A DNA stretch of 64,000 nt from Mycolicibacterium flavescens (GTDB lineage: Bacteria > Actinomycetota > Actinomycetes > Mycobacteriales > Mycobacteriaceae): positions 3,596,001 through 3,660,000 of the forward strand of contig LR134353.1 of assembly GCA_900637135.1 (NCBI GenBank), in the 5' to 3' direction. Positions 7,971-16,448 of the stretch are shown here, one piece after another; the first letter of the stretch is position 1, and each line of letters starts with the position of its first letter. Made by a program: the position numbers and the translations under genes. Below the pieces are notes generated by a model, which was given only the letters and a program-made list of their open reading frames with translations, was not told the DNA's origin and made no database searches.

Positions 7971-10139
7971 CTACAACATGCAGCTGACGCAGCCCTCCAC
8001 CTCAGTGCCTTCCAAGGCCATCTGGCGCAACCGGATGTAGTACAGCGTCTTGATGCCCTTGCGCCAGGCGTAGATCTGCGCCTTGTTCACATCGCGCGTG
8101 GTGGCCGTGTCCTTGAAGAACAGTGTCAGGCTCAAACCCTGGTCCACATGTTGGGTGGCCGCGGCGTAGGTGTCGATGACCTTCTCGTACCCGATCTCGT
8201 ACGCGTCCTGGAAGTACTCCAGGTTGTCGTTGGTCATGTAAGGCGCCGGGTAGTAGACGCGGCCGATCTTGCCTTCCTTGCGGATCTCGACCTTGCTGGC
8301 GATCGGGTGGATCGAGCTGGTCGAGTGGTTGATGTAGCTGATCGACCCCGTCGGCGGCACGGCCTGCAGGTTCTGGTTGTAGATGCCGTGCTGCTGCACC
8401 GACTCCTTCAGCCGATTCCAGTCCTCCTGGTCGGGGATCCGGATGCCGGCATCGGCGAAGAGCTGACCAACCTTGTCGGTCTTGGGCTCCCACACCTGCT
8501 CGGTGTACTTGTCGAAGAACTCCCCCGACTTGTACTTCGACTTCTCGAAGCCCTTGAACGCGCTACCCCGTTCGATCGCAATGCGATTCGACGCCCGCAG
8601 CGCGTGATACAGCACCGTGTAGAAGTAGATGTTGGTGAAGTCCACACCCTCTTCGGAACCGTAGAAGATCCGCTCGCGGGCCAGGTACCCGTGCAGGTTC
8701 ATCTGGCCGAGACCGATCGCGTGAGAGTCGTTGTTGCCCTGCTCGATCGACGGCACCGAGGTGATGTGCGTCTGATCGCTCACCGCGGTCAGCGCACGGA
8801 TGGCCACCTCGATGGTCTGCGCGAAGTCCGGCGAGTCCATCGCCTTGGCGATGTTCAGCGAACCCAGGTTGCACGAGATGTCCTTGCCGATCTTCTTGTA
8901 GGACAAGTCCTCGTTGAACTCCGACGGAGTCGACACCTGCAGGATCTCCGAGCACAGGTTCGAGTGGGTGATCTTGCCGTCGATCGGGTTCGACCGGTTC
9001 ACCGTGTCCTCGAACATGATGTACGGGTAGCCCGACTCGAACTGCAGCTCGGCCAGCGTCTGGAAAAACTCGCGCGCCTTGATCTTCGTCTTGCGGATGC
9101 GGCTGTCATCGACCATCTCGTAGTACTTCTCGGTGACCGAGATGTCGGCGAACGGCAAACCGTAGACCCGCTCGACGTCATACGGCGAGAACAGGTACAT
9201 GTCCTCGTTCTTCTTGGCCAGCTCGAACGTGATGTCGGGGATCACCACGCCCAGGCTCAGCGTCTTGATCCGGATCTTCTCGTCGGCGTTCTCGCGCTTG
9301 GTGTCGAGGAACCGGTAGATATCGGGATGGTGGGCGTGCAGGTACACCGCACCGGCGCCCTGGCGCGCACCGAGCTGATTGGCGTAGGAGAACGAGTCCT
9401 CGAGCAGCTTCATGATCGGGATGACACCCGAGCTTTGGTTCTCGATGTTCTTGATCGGTGCGCCGTGTTCCCGAATGTTGGTCAGCAGCAACGCGACTCC
9501 GCCGCCGCGCTTGGACAGCTGCAGCGCCGAGTTGATGGAGCGTCCGATCGACTCCATGTTGTCCTCGATGCGAAGGAGGAAACAGCTGACCGGCTCACCG
9601 CGCTGCTTCTTGCCCGAGTTGAGGAACGTCGGCGTAGCCGGCTGAAAGCGGCCGTCGATGATCTCGTCGACGAGCTTCTCGGCCAGCGTGGTGTCCCCGG
9701 CCGCCAGGGTGAGCGCCACCATGACCACGCGGTCCTCGAAGCGCTCGAGGTACCGCTTTCCGTCGAAGGTCTTCAGCGTGTAGGAGGTGTAGTACTTGAA
9801 CGCACCGAGGAACGTCGGGAACCGAAACTTCTTGGCGTACGCCCGATCCAGCAGCGTCTTGACGAAGTTACGCGAGTACTGGTCGAGGATTTCGCGCTCG
9901 TAGTACTCCTTCTGGATCAGGTAGTCGAGCTTCTCGTCCTGGTTGTGGAAGAAGACCGTGTTCTGGTTGACATGCTGCAGAAAGTACTCACGCGCGGCCA
10001 GCACATCCTTGTCGAACTGAATCTTGCCGTCGGCGTCGTACAGATTCAGCATCGCGTTGAGCGCGTGGTAGTCCGTCTCGCCGGGCAGCGTTGCCGGCGC
10101 GGACGTTACAGGCTCTGCAGCTGTGACGGTTGGTGACAC
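7971..10139 (-). CDS. nrdE: Class Ib ribonucleoside-diphosphate reductase, large subunit NrdE
   Basis: 722 residues from the GTG at 10137-10139 (MSPTVTAAEPVTS). This is the catalytic alpha subunit that reduces ribonucleoside diphosphates to deoxy forms with NrdF. Sequence is near identical in my recollection to M. tuberculosis NrdE (Rv3051c), including GETDYHALNAMLNLYDADGK, the redox Cys region GEPVSCFLLR, NLCSEI, and the C-terminal redox pair GCVSCML. A longer upstream frame adds 33 residues but lies in nrdI and lacks conservation. It overlaps nrdI by 34 bases. nrdF is not in the window. Control is probably through the NrdR-like box upstream of nrdH. Confidence 0.98.
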   Translation of the reverse strand: MSPTVTAAEPVTSAPATLPGETDYHALNAMLNLYDADGKIQFDKDVLAAREYFLQHVNQNTVFFHNQDEKLDYLIQKEYYEREILDQYSRNFVKTLLDRAYAKKFRFPTFLGAFKYYTSYTLKTFDGKRYLERFEDRVVMVALTLAAGDTTLAEKLVDEIIDGRFQPATPTFLNSGKKQRGEPVSCFLLRIEDNMESIGRSINSALQLSKRGGGVALLLTNIREHGAPIKNIENQSSGVIPIMKLLEDSFSYANQLGARQGAGAVYLHAHHPDIYRFLDTKRENADEKIRIKTLSLGVVIPDITFELAKKNEDMYLFSPYDVERVYGLPFADISVTEKYYEMVDDSRIRKTKIKAREFFQTLAELQFESGYPYIMFEDTVNRSNPIDGKITHSNLCSEILQVSTPSEFNEDLSYKKIGKDISCNLGSLNIAKAMDSPDFAQTIEVAIRALTAVSDQTHITSVPSIEQGNNDSHAIGLGQMNLHGYLARERIFYGSEEGVDFTNIYFYTVLYHALRASNRIAIERGSAFKGFEKSKYKSGEFFDKYTEQVWEPKTDKVGQLFADAGIRIPDQEDWNRLKESVQQHGIYNQNLQAVPPTGSISYINHSTSSIHPIASKVEIRKEGKIGRVYYPAPYMTNDNLEYFQDAYEIGYEKVIDTYAAATQHVDQGLSLTLFFKDTATTRDVNKAQIYAWRKGIKTLYYIRLRQMALEGTEVEGCVSCML

Positions 10140-10549
10140 GTCTGGTCCTTCCAAAAATCTTCCAAACCCGAACGGACGGCGGCGACGTCGTCCGGGGTTC
10201 CCATCAGTTCGAAGCGGTACAGGTACGGAACGCCGCACTTGCGGGACACGACATTGCCTGCGTAGGCGAACTCGGCACCGAAGTTGTTGTTGCCCGCGGC
10301 GATGACGCCGCGGATCAACGACCGGTTGCGTTCATTGTTGAGGAATGCGATGACCTGCTTGGGCACATAGCCACCGTCGTTGATGTCCGGCGTGGCCCGC
10401 CCGCCGCCGTAGGTGGGCAGGACCAACACGTAGGGCTCGTCGACCTCGATGCGCCCGTGCAGCGGAATGCGGATCGCGGGCAGGTCCAGCTTCTGGACGA
10501 AGCGGTGGGTGTTCTCCGAGACGCTGGAGAAGTACACGAGGTTGCTCAT
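10106..10549 (-). CDS. nrdI: Flavodoxin-like NrdI protein
   Basis: 147 residues from the ATG at 10547-10549. NrdI is the flavodoxin-like protein that supplies oxidant to build the dimanganese-tyrosyl cofactor in class Ib NrdF. It shows NLVYFSSVSENTHRFVQKL (flavin phosphate loop), VLPTYGGG, GGYVPKQVIAFLNN and GVIAAGNNNFG, all standard for the family, and the normal length. It lies between nrdH and nrdE; its 3' end overlaps the start of nrdE by 34 bases, so the two are tightly coupled. The longer upstream frame with low-complexity residues is not needed. Confidence 0.97.
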   Translation of the reverse strand: MSNLVYFSSVSENTHRFVQKLDLPAIRIPLHGRIEVDEPYVLVLPTYGGGRATPDINDGGYVPKQVIAFLNNERNRSLIRGVIAAGNNNFGAEFAYAGNVVSRKCGVPYLYRFELMGTPDDVAAVRSGLEDFWKDQTCHQPSQLQSL

Positions 10550-10599
10550 TACGCGCCCCCCTTTCTGCCCGTCGAGTACCCGTCGGCCGGCTGAGCCGC

Positions 10600-10848
10600 C
10601 TAAGCCGTTGCCGCGACCGCCCCGAGCGCCTTGATGCGGTCGGGCCGGAAGCCCGACCAGTGCTCGTTGCCGGCCACGACGACCGGGGCCTGCAGGTAAC
10701 CCAGCGCCATCACGTAGTCGCGGGCTTCGCTGTCGAGGCTGATGTCGACGGTCTCGTAGGCGATGCCCTGCTTGTCCAACGCCTTGTAGGTGGCGTTGCA
10801 CTGCACGCATGCGGGCTTCGTGTACACGGTGATCGAGTGCTGAGTCAT
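10600..10848 (-). CDS. nrdH: Glutaredoxin-like protein NrdH
   Basis: 82 residues from the ATG at 10846-10848. NrdH is the thioredoxin-like electron donor for class Ib ribonucleotide reductase. The redox motif CVQC is at residues 13-16 (TVYTKPACVQC), and the C-terminal half has the family features YETVDISLDSEARDYVMALG, QAPVVVAG and HWSGFRPDRI. A longer open frame reaching upstream to 10926 contains extra Cys residues but no family similarity, so the ATG before TQHSITV is chosen. First gene of nrdHIE, with a 50-base gap to nrdI. Confidence 0.97.
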   Translation of the reverse strand: MTQHSITVYTKPACVQCNATYKALDKQGIAYETVDISLDSEARDYVMALGYLQAPVVVAGNEHWSGFRPDRIKALGAVAATA

Positions 10849-10925
10849 CTGCGGTTCGGCTCCTCTACAACTGGCCCTGCACGCTGGCTGGCAACTGGTC
10901 GGACACTTCTTGTTGCCGAGATTCA

Positions 10926-11140
10926 TGGAATTTCAGCAACCCGCAGACCCGGAAAATTCCTGCCGTCCGAGGCCACCGCCGCCGTGTCTGGAAATTCCAG
11001 ACAACCCGGGTCGGGGGCTCCGGCCGGCCCTCGGAGAAGCTTGGGAATCGTGGGGCCTGTCGGTGCTTCGAAACACTACACCTAGTGTCCGACATTGCGA
11101 AGGAATACCAGATGTTCTGAATAACAATTCTGGAATTCCC
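10926..11140. repeat. Cluster of four GGAA-TTCC palindromic elements
   Basis: Four related elements: TGGAATTTCA (10926-10935), GGAAAATTCC (10951-10960), TCTGGAAATTCCAGA (10987-11001, seven-base arms around one base) and TTCTGGAATTCCC (11128-11140). They share a GGAA..TTCC core and flank the NrdR-type box. They may be operator sites for an unknown regulator of nrdHIE or a promoter architecture feature. Confidence 0.45.
11073..11088. promoter_or_regulatory. NrdR-type box upstream of nrdHIE
   Basis: ACACTACACCTAGTGT is a 16-base near-palindrome fitting the NrdR box consensus ACACwATATaTwGTGT. It lies 225 bases before the nrdH start. NrdR is the ATP/dATP-sensing repressor of ribonucleotide reductase genes. 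Such boxes usually occur in pairs about 31-32 bases apart; I find no convincing second copy. Confidence 0.7.
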
Positions 11141-11343
11141 AGGTCGTAAGCTCCGTGAGGCGGCGCGCCTCGGCGTGTCGCACGTCACACCGAGGGCGTG
11201 TCGCGCCCGCCGCGCTCGATGCGGCCAGCGATGCGCCAGATATAGCAGCCGGTACCGACAACCGGGCCGGACATCGAATCGCGCCAGCAAAGCCGCCGCG
11301 GGCTTCTCAGACCGGGCTCAACGGGCCTGTCCGCGCCAAACGG

Positions 11344-11907
11344 TCAGCCGATTCCGGCGGCCAGTTTCCCGATGACGTCGCGCAGGTTCGCCGCCACCTC
11401 GGCGTTCTCCCGCGGATGCCTTCCGTCGAACGCCTTGCTCGGCACCGACAGCCTGAGATCCTCGACGACCCGCGGTCCGGCGATGGCGAAGCTCTTACGG
11501 GTTTCGTCGTGCGCCCACTGGCCGCCGTACCGCCCGAGGGCCGCACCGACGACCGCGAGCGGCTTGTCCTTGAGCGCGCTGTTGCCGTACGGCCGCGACA
11601 ACCAGTCGATCGCGTTCTTGAGCACGCCCGGGATGCTGCCGTTGTACTCGGGGGTCACGACCAACGCGGCGTCGGCATCGGCGGCAGCTTGGCGCAGCGC
11701 CGCCACGGGGTCGGCCGCTCCCCCGCGTTCGGTGTCGTTGTCGATGTCCTCGTTGTAGAACGGCAACTCGCCCAGCCGGTCGAAGAAGTCCAGACCAACA
11801 CCGTCGGGAGCGGTTTCCAGTGCGAGTTCGACCAACTGCCGGTTGATCGACGCCGCCCGCAGGCTGCCCAGCAATACCAGCACGTTCACCTTCGCGGTGT
11901 CCGCCAT
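11344..11907 (-). CDS. NAD(P)H-dependent FMN reductase (flavodoxin fold)
   Basis: 187 residues from the ATG at 11905-11907. The family reduces FMN or quinones with NADPH. VLLGSLRAASINRQL (about 10-24) is the FMN phosphate loop, and PEYNGSIPGVLKNAIDWLSR (about 85-104) is the diagnostic second FMN-binding segment; ALGRYGGQWA follows. Length is standard. It is divergent from a TetR gene with 86 bases between, containing an inverted repeat, and corresponds to Rv3054c by order. It likely serves as the TetR-controlled target, for instance against quinone or electrophile stress; that role is inferred. Confidence 0.94.
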   Translation of the reverse strand: MADTAKVNVLVLLGSLRAASINRQLVELALETAPDGVGLDFFDRLGELPFYNEDIDNDTERGGAADPVAALRQAAADADAALVVTPEYNGSIPGVLKNAIDWLSRPYGNSALKDKPLAVVGAALGRYGGQWAHDETRKSFAIAGPRVVEDLRLSVPSKAFDGRHPRENAEVAANLRDVIGKLAAGIG

Positions 11908-11950
11908 CTTTCGGGTCCCTTCGTCCGGTGGAATCTTCGCACAAGAGAAC

Positions 11951-11964
11951 CGGACTATGGTCCG
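11951..11964. promoter_or_regulatory. Candidate TetR operator
   Basis: CGGACTATGGTCCG: perfect five-base arms CGGAC/GTCCG around TATG, in the 86-base divergent gap between the FMN reductase (start 11907) and the TetR gene (start 11994). Position suits repression of both. It is short, so confidence is moderate. Confidence 0.5.
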
Positions 11965-11993
11965 AATTATTCCGTCTGAACTAAACTGCTGAC

Positions 11994-12602
11994 ATGGCCG
12001 CCCCTCGCCCGCTCAACGAGCTGCCGGTCACGAACCAGACTCCACAAGAACGCGGTGACGCGGCGCGCAACCGCACCTTACTTCTGGACGCCGCACGCCG
12101 TCTCATCGCCGAACGGGGTGCCGACTCGGTCACCACCGACGACATCGCCACCGCGGCAGGCGTCGGCAAGGGCACCCTGTTCCGCCGATTCGGCAGCCGC
12201 GCCGGGTTGATGATCGTGCTGCTCGACGAGGACGAAAAGGCACATCAGGAAGCGTTCCTGTTCGGTCCGCCGCCTCTGGGTCCCGGCGCGCCGCCGCTCG
12301 AGCGGCTGCTGGCCTACGGCCGGGATCGGTTGACGTTCGTCCACAAACATCACGCGCTGCTGTCCGACGCCAACCGGGACCCCCAGATGCGGTTCACCAC
12401 CCCCGCGACCCTGCACCATCGCCACGTTCGGGTCCTGCTCGAATCCGCGGGCACGACAGGCGACCTCGATGCACAGGCCGCCGCGCTGGTGGCGTTGCTC
12501 GACGCGGACTATGTGTGGCATCAGCTCCAAGAGCGCGGCGCGACGATCGAGTCGCTCGGTGATGCGTGGGAGTCGGTGGCGCGCAAGCTGTGCGGCCGAT
12601 GA
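11994..12602 (+). CDS. TetR/AcrR family transcriptional regulator
   Basis: 202 residues from ATG 11994. The N-terminal helix-turn-helix (about 20-67) contains VTTDDIATAAGVGKGTLFRR, standard for TetR. The remainder is a helical sensor domain. It is divergent from the FMN reductase at 11907 and, by order, corresponds to Rv3055, while dinB2 begins 28 bases after its stop on the same strand, so the polymerase may be co-transcribed with it. Its likely operator is the inverted repeat at 11951-11964. Ligand unknown. Confidence 0.93.
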   Translation: MAAPRPLNELPVTNQTPQERGDAARNRTLLLDAARRLIAERGADSVTTDDIATAAGVGKGTLFRRFGSRAGLMIVLLDEDEKAHQEAFLFGPPPLGPGAPPLERLLAYGRDRLTFVHKHHALLSDANRDPQMRFTTPATLHHRHVRVLLESAGTTGDLDAQAAALVALLDADYVWHQLQERGATIESLGDAWESVARKLCGR

Positions 12603-12630
12603 GCGCTTGCGCGAAGAGCAGAAGGCCCCG

Positions 12631-13701
12631 ATGAGGCGCTGGGTCCTGCACGTCGATCTCGACCAGTTCCAGGCCGCCGTCGAAATCCGCCGCAAGCCGC
12701 AACTGGCCGGTCTGCCGATCGTCGTTGGCGGCAACGGCGACCCGAACGAGCCCCGCAAGGTCGTGACGTGTGCGTCGTATCCGGCCAGGGCGTACGGCGT
12801 GCGGGCGGGCATGCCGTTGCGCAGCGCCGCCCGCAAGTGCCCGGAAGCGACGTTCCTTCGGTTGGACACCGATGCCTACGACGAAGCCTCCGAGGAGGTC
12901 ATGGGCTTGCTGCGCGACTTCGGCCATCCGGTGGAGGTGTGGGGTTGGGATGAGGCCTACGTCGGCGCCGAGCTGGACGACTCGCACAGTCCGTTCGAGT
13001 TCGCCGAGCGGATCCGCGAGGTGATCGCCGCCGAAACGGGTCTGTCGTGCTCGGTGGGGATCAGCGACAACAAGCAGCGCGCCAAGGTCGCGACCGGTTT
13101 CGCCAAGCCGAGACGCGAGCCCGGTGAGTCGGCGGGGGTGTACCAACTCACCGACGAGAACTGGATGGCCGTGATGGGCGACCGTGAAGTCGACGCGCTC
13201 TGGGGAATCGGCCCGAAGACAGCGAAAAAGCTTGCGACGATGGGCATCAGCACCGTCGCCGACCTCGCAGGCACCGACGCTACGGTGCTCACTGAGACTT
13301 TCGGCCCGACCACCGGGCTGTGGATCCTGCTGCTGGCCAAGGGCGGCGGCGACACCGACGTCAGCGCCGCACCATGGGTGCCGCGGTCGCGCAGCCACGT
13401 CATCACCTTCCCCCGCGACCTGACCGAGCGCGACGAGATGAACACCGCGGTCGTCGATCTGGCGCGACAGACCCTGAGCGAGATCGTCGAGCAGAATCGG
13501 GTCGTCACCCGGGTGGCGGTAACGGTGCGAACCAAGACCTTCCACACCAGGACCAAGATCCGCAAGCTGCCCGAACCCACGGTGGACGAAACACACGTCA
13601 CCCGAACGGCACTCGACATACTCGCCCAGTTCGAACTCGACCGCCCTGTCCGGTTGTTGGGTGTGCGACTCGAACTGGCGCCGCCGGACGGCGGGTACTG
13701 A
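12631..13701 (+). CDS. dinB2: DNA polymerase IV, DinB2 type
   Basis: 356-residue Y-family translesion polymerase. The ATG at 12631 begins MRRWVLHVDLDQFQAAVE, the catalytic block with the first metal-binding Asp; the second acidic pair is in WGWDEAYVG (this clade has WGWDEAY in place of the usual SIDEAF), followed by SCSVGISDNKQRAKVATGFA and the helix-hairpin-helix region ALWGIGPKTAKKLATMGIST. The little-finger domain follows (SRSHVITFPRDL..TFHTRTKIRKL). It matches M. tuberculosis DinB2 (Rv3056). An upstream in-frame extension overlaps the TetR gene and is discarded. A GTG start of an ATPase gene follows after one base, suggesting coupling. No SOS box was seen nearby. Confidence 0.95.
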   Translation: MRRWVLHVDLDQFQAAVEIRRKPQLAGLPIVVGGNGDPNEPRKVVTCASYPARAYGVRAGMPLRSAARKCPEATFLRLDTDAYDEASEEVMGLLRDFGHPVEVWGWDEAYVGAELDDSHSPFEFAERIREVIAAETGLSCSVGISDNKQRAKVATGFAKPRREPGESAGVYQLTDENWMAVMGDREVDALWGIGPKTAKKLATMGISTVADLAGTDATVLTETFGPTTGLWILLLAKGGGDTDVSAAPWVPRSRSHVITFPRDLTERDEMNTAVVDLARQTLSEIVEQNRVVTRVAVTVRTKTFHTRTKIRKLPEPTVDETHVTRTALDILAQFELDRPVRLLGVRLELAPPDGGY

Positions 13702-13702
13702 G

Positions 13703-14893
13703 GTGCTCACCACGGTGGCCATCCGCGGCTATCGCTCGCTGCGCGAGATCGTGCTGCCGCTCGCGCAGCTGACCGTGGTCACCGGCGCCAACGGGACCGG
13801 TAAGTCGTCGCTGTATCGGGCGTTGCGCCTGCTCGCCGACTGCGGCCGCGGCGAGGTGATCGGATCGCTCGCCCGCGAGGGTGGACTGCAGTCGGTGCTG
13901 TGGGCGGGTCCCGAACAACTCGGCGGGGCGCGCCGCACCGGTCAAGTGCAAGGCACGACGCGCACGGGTCCGGTGTCACTCGAAATGGGTTTCGCCGCAG
14001 ACGACTTCGGATACCTCGTCGACCTCGGCCTTCCTCAGATGGCGGGCCCTGAATCGCTGTTCTCACTCGATCCGGAGATCAAACGTGAGGCGGTGTTCGC
14101 CGGCCCCGTCATGCGCAACAGTTCGACCCTGGTGCGCCGGACCCGTGACTACGTCGAGGCGCGCGCCGAAAACGGACGCGGATTCGACAAAGTGACGCAA
14201 GCAATTCCGGCCTACCGCAGTGTGCTCGCCGAATACGCCCATCCCGGTGCGCATCCAGAACTTGCCGCCGTGCGGGACCGGTTGCGCAATTGGCGCTTCT
14301 ACGACGGCTTTCGCGTCGACCCCGCGGCGCCCTCGCGGCAACGCACGGTCGGGACCCGCACACCCGTACTCTCCGACGACGGCAGCGACCTGGCCGCCGC
14401 GATCCAGACCGTCATCGAATCAGGCCACGACGACCTCCAACGGGCCATTGCCAAGGCCTTCGACGGCGCGACGGTGACCATATCCGGGCACGACGGGCTG
14501 TTCGATCTGCAGCTGCATCAGCCGGGTATGCTGCGACCGCTGCGGGCCGCCGAATTGTCCGACGGCACACTGCGGTTCCTTCTATGGGCCGCTGCGCTAC
14601 TGAGCCCGCGGCCACCGTCGCTGATGGTGCTCAACGAACCGGAGACATCCCTGCACCCCGACCTGGTGGGCCCGCTGGCGTCGTTGGTCCGCGCCGCGGC
14701 CGACACCACGCAGGTCGTCGTCGTCACCCATTCCAAGGCCCTACTCGGACACCTCGACACCGTTCCCGTCGGCGAGGACCCCGAAAGGGAGGCGGCCGCA
14801 GTGGAGATCCCGTTGTACAAGGACCTCGGCGAGACACGGGTCGAGGGCCTCGGCATGCTGACCATGCCCCCATGGGAGTGGGGTAAGCGCTAA
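13703..14893 (+). CDS. AAA-family ATPase, RecF/OLD-like (SMC-type head)
   Basis: 396 residues from the GTG at 13703-13705, one base past the dinB2 stop. The start reads MLTTVAIRGYRSLREIVLPL, typical of RecF/OLD ATPases; Walker A GANGTGKSS spans about 28-36; a signature-like LSDGTLRFLLWAAALL lies near 284-299; Walker B with D-loop is LMVLNEPETSLHPDL near 305-319; the switch His is in VVVTHSKALL. There is no obvious coiled coil or TOPRIM domain. Cotranslation with dinB2 suggests a DNA-repair or replication-fork role, but this is context only. The 3' end overlaps the convergent SDR gene by four bases. Confidence 0.88.
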   Translation: MLTTVAIRGYRSLREIVLPLAQLTVVTGANGTGKSSLYRALRLLADCGRGEVIGSLAREGGLQSVLWAGPEQLGGARRTGQVQGTTRTGPVSLEMGFAADDFGYLVDLGLPQMAGPESLFSLDPEIKREAVFAGPVMRNSSTLVRRTRDYVEARAENGRGFDKVTQAIPAYRSVLAEYAHPGAHPELAAVRDRLRNWRFYDGFRVDPAAPSRQRTVGTRTPVLSDDGSDLAAAIQTVIESGHDDLQRAIAKAFDGATVTISGHDGLFDLQLHQPGMLRPLRAAELSDGTLRFLLWAAALLSPRPPSLMVLNEPETSLHPDLVGPLASLVRAAADTTQVVVVTHSKALLGHLDTVPVGEDPEREAAAVEIPLYKDLGETRVEGLGMLTMPPWEWGKR

Positions 14894-15750
14894 CCGCGTT
14901 GCGCAGAGGGTCGCAGTGCCTTGGTGAACAACACGTTCGCCCCGCGCATCGCAACGCTGTACGGCCACCACATGGTGCGCTTGAACAGATAGAGCGCCCT
15001 GATGTCGGTCGAGGTGTAAATCAGGAACCGGTTGCGCCGCACGCCTTTGAGGATGCACTCGGCGGCGCGCTCGGGTGAGACCGCGTGACCGCTGAAGCGG
15101 TCGGTCCACTTCTTGACCCGCGGGTCTTCGCGGTCGACGCCGGCGATCTGAACCGTCTGCACCAGAGGCGTTTTCACCGCGCCCGGAACCACCACCGACA
15201 CCCCGATGCGGTGGCGAGCCAAATCGAAGCGCAGCACTTCGGACATGCCGCGCAGCCCGAACTTGCTCGCACTGTAGGCCGCATGCCAGGGCAGCGCGAC
15301 CAGCCCGGCCGCCGAGGACACGTTGACGATGTGGCCGCCCGTGCCTGCCGCGACCATCCGCGGCACGAACGCCTCGATGACGTGGATCGGTCCCATCAGG
15401 TTGATATCGACCATGGACTTCCAGTGTTGGTGCGTCAACGTCGAGACGGTGCCCCACGCCGATACCCCGGCGATGTTCATCACGATGTCCATCGCCGGGT
15501 GACGCGAGTGGATGTCGTCGGCGAACGCGACCACCGCGTCGTAGTCGGAGATATCAAGGGCGCGGTACTCGGCCACTTCGGCGCCCAGGGCGCGCGCGTC
15601 GGCGACGGTCTTCTCCAGACCTTCGGCGTCGCGGTCGGTCAGATAGAGCTCGGCGCCCTCGGCGGCCAGCTTCAACGCGGTCGCGCGGCCGATGCCGCTG
15701 GCGGCCCCGGTCAGAAAACAACGCTTGTTCGCATACCCGGTGTGCGCCAT
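14890..15750 (-). CDS. Short-chain dehydrogenase/reductase
   Basis: 286 residues from the ATG at 15748-15750. NAD(P)-binding TGAASGIGRATA (about 14-25), NIAGVSAW, and the catalytic SSAA..YSASK (about residues 142-160) are present, with a long C-terminal tail containing two hydrophobic segments (near 250-275) consistent with membrane association. Order and shape match Rv3057c. It is upstream of nothing on its strand except the TetR gene at 15776-16411, 25 bases away, so both may form one transcript read leftward. Substrate unknown; a lipid or steroid alcohol is a guess from neighbouring cyp136. Confidence 0.93.
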   Translation of the reverse strand: MAHTGYANKRCFLTGAASGIGRATALKLAAEGAELYLTDRDAEGLEKTVADARALGAEVAEYRALDISDYDAVVAFADDIHSRHPAMDIVMNIAGVSAWGTVSTLTHQHWKSMVDINLMGPIHVIEAFVPRMVAAGTGGHIVNVSSAAGLVALPWHAAYSASKFGLRGMSEVLRFDLARHRIGVSVVVPGAVKTPLVQTVQIAGVDREDPRVKKWTDRFSGHAVSPERAAECILKGVRRNRFLIYTSTDIRALYLFKRTMWWPYSVAMRGANVLFTKALRPSAQRG

Positions 15751-15775
15751 GGCGGTGAGGATACTGACCCCGGCC

Positions 15776-16411
15776 TTATGGCTGGCCGGATGGCTGCATG
15801 TGTCCCCAGAACGCCGCGACCCACAACCGCTCGAGCGTGTCGACGGCCCGGCGGGGGTCGATGCCGCGGCCGACGAACGTGCTGTCGTGCGTCAGCGTCA
15901 TCGTCGTCGTCGCGGCCATTGTCCGGACGAGCGCGGGGAGGTCACCGGAGATCGGGCGCGCGTCGGCGTCGTTCTCCAGCAGCGCGATCAGCTTGTCGAT
16001 GATGCCGTCGTAGAAGTCGTCCATCATCTCGCGGATCTTGGCGTCGGTGTTGCGAGCGACCGCACACGCGGTCAGCACCGGATCGTCGTTGGCGTACACC
16101 GCCGCCGCGCTGCCCACCATCCGTTTCGCGAACGCCTCGGGCGTCTCCCCCGGCTCGCGGGGTGCGAAGTGGTGGGTGAGGCTGTCGAGCATCTCGCCGG
16201 CGCCGGCCAGGATCTCGGCGAGCACCGCGTACTTGGAGTCGAAGTAGAAGTAGAACCCGGAACGGGCGACGCCGGCGTGTTCGCTGATCGCGCTGACCGA
16301 CAGGTCCGCGAACGGCTGTTGCTGCACCAGGTCGCGCACGGCGGTGAGGATTGCGTCACGCTGCCGGTCACCGCGGCTGCGACGCGTTTGCGATGCTGGT
16401 TGGGCGCTCAT
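15776..16411 (-). CDS. TetR/AcrR family regulator divergent from cyp136
   Basis: 211 residues from the ATG at 16409-16411. The helix-turn-helix region contains FADLSVSAISEHAGVARSGF followed by YFYFDSKYAVLAEI, standard TetR architecture (about residues 34-65). The gene is divergent from cyp136 with 117 bases between, where an 18-base inverted repeat with seven-base arms lies. This corresponds to Rv3058c. The reading frame stays open far upstream but only as the reverse of cyp136, so the ATG beside the divergent promoter is chosen. It likely represses itself and cyp136. Confidence 0.93.
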   Translation of the reverse strand: MSAQPASQTRRSRGDRQRDAILTAVRDLVQQQPFADLSVSAISEHAGVARSGFYFYFDSKYAVLAEILAGAGEMLDSLTHHFAPREPGETPEAFAKRMVGSAAAVYANDDPVLTACAVARNTDAKIREMMDDFYDGIIDKLIALLENDADARPISGDLPALVRTMAATTTMTLTHDSTFVGRGIDPRRAVDTLERLWVAAFWGHMQPSGQP

Positions 16412-16448
16412 CGCCCTAGACCTTTGCACCGCGCCGCGCCAGAACAAA

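Larger units (their letters stand above)
10849..11343. other. Gene-free regulatory stretch upstream of nrdH
   Basis: 495 bases between the nrdH start and the end of the FMN reductase gene. No coding region is credible here. It holds an NrdR-type box (11073-11088) and four GGAA-TTCC palindromic elements (10926-11140), both described separately, so it is probably the control region of nrdHIE. From 11155 to 11343 I see only GC-rich sequence without recognisable structure. Confidence 0.6.

Noticed and set aside
7962..10136. A 724-codon open frame on the plus strand opposite nrdE
   Set aside because: It is the exact reverse of nrdE; composition follows nrdE codon bias and no domain is seen.
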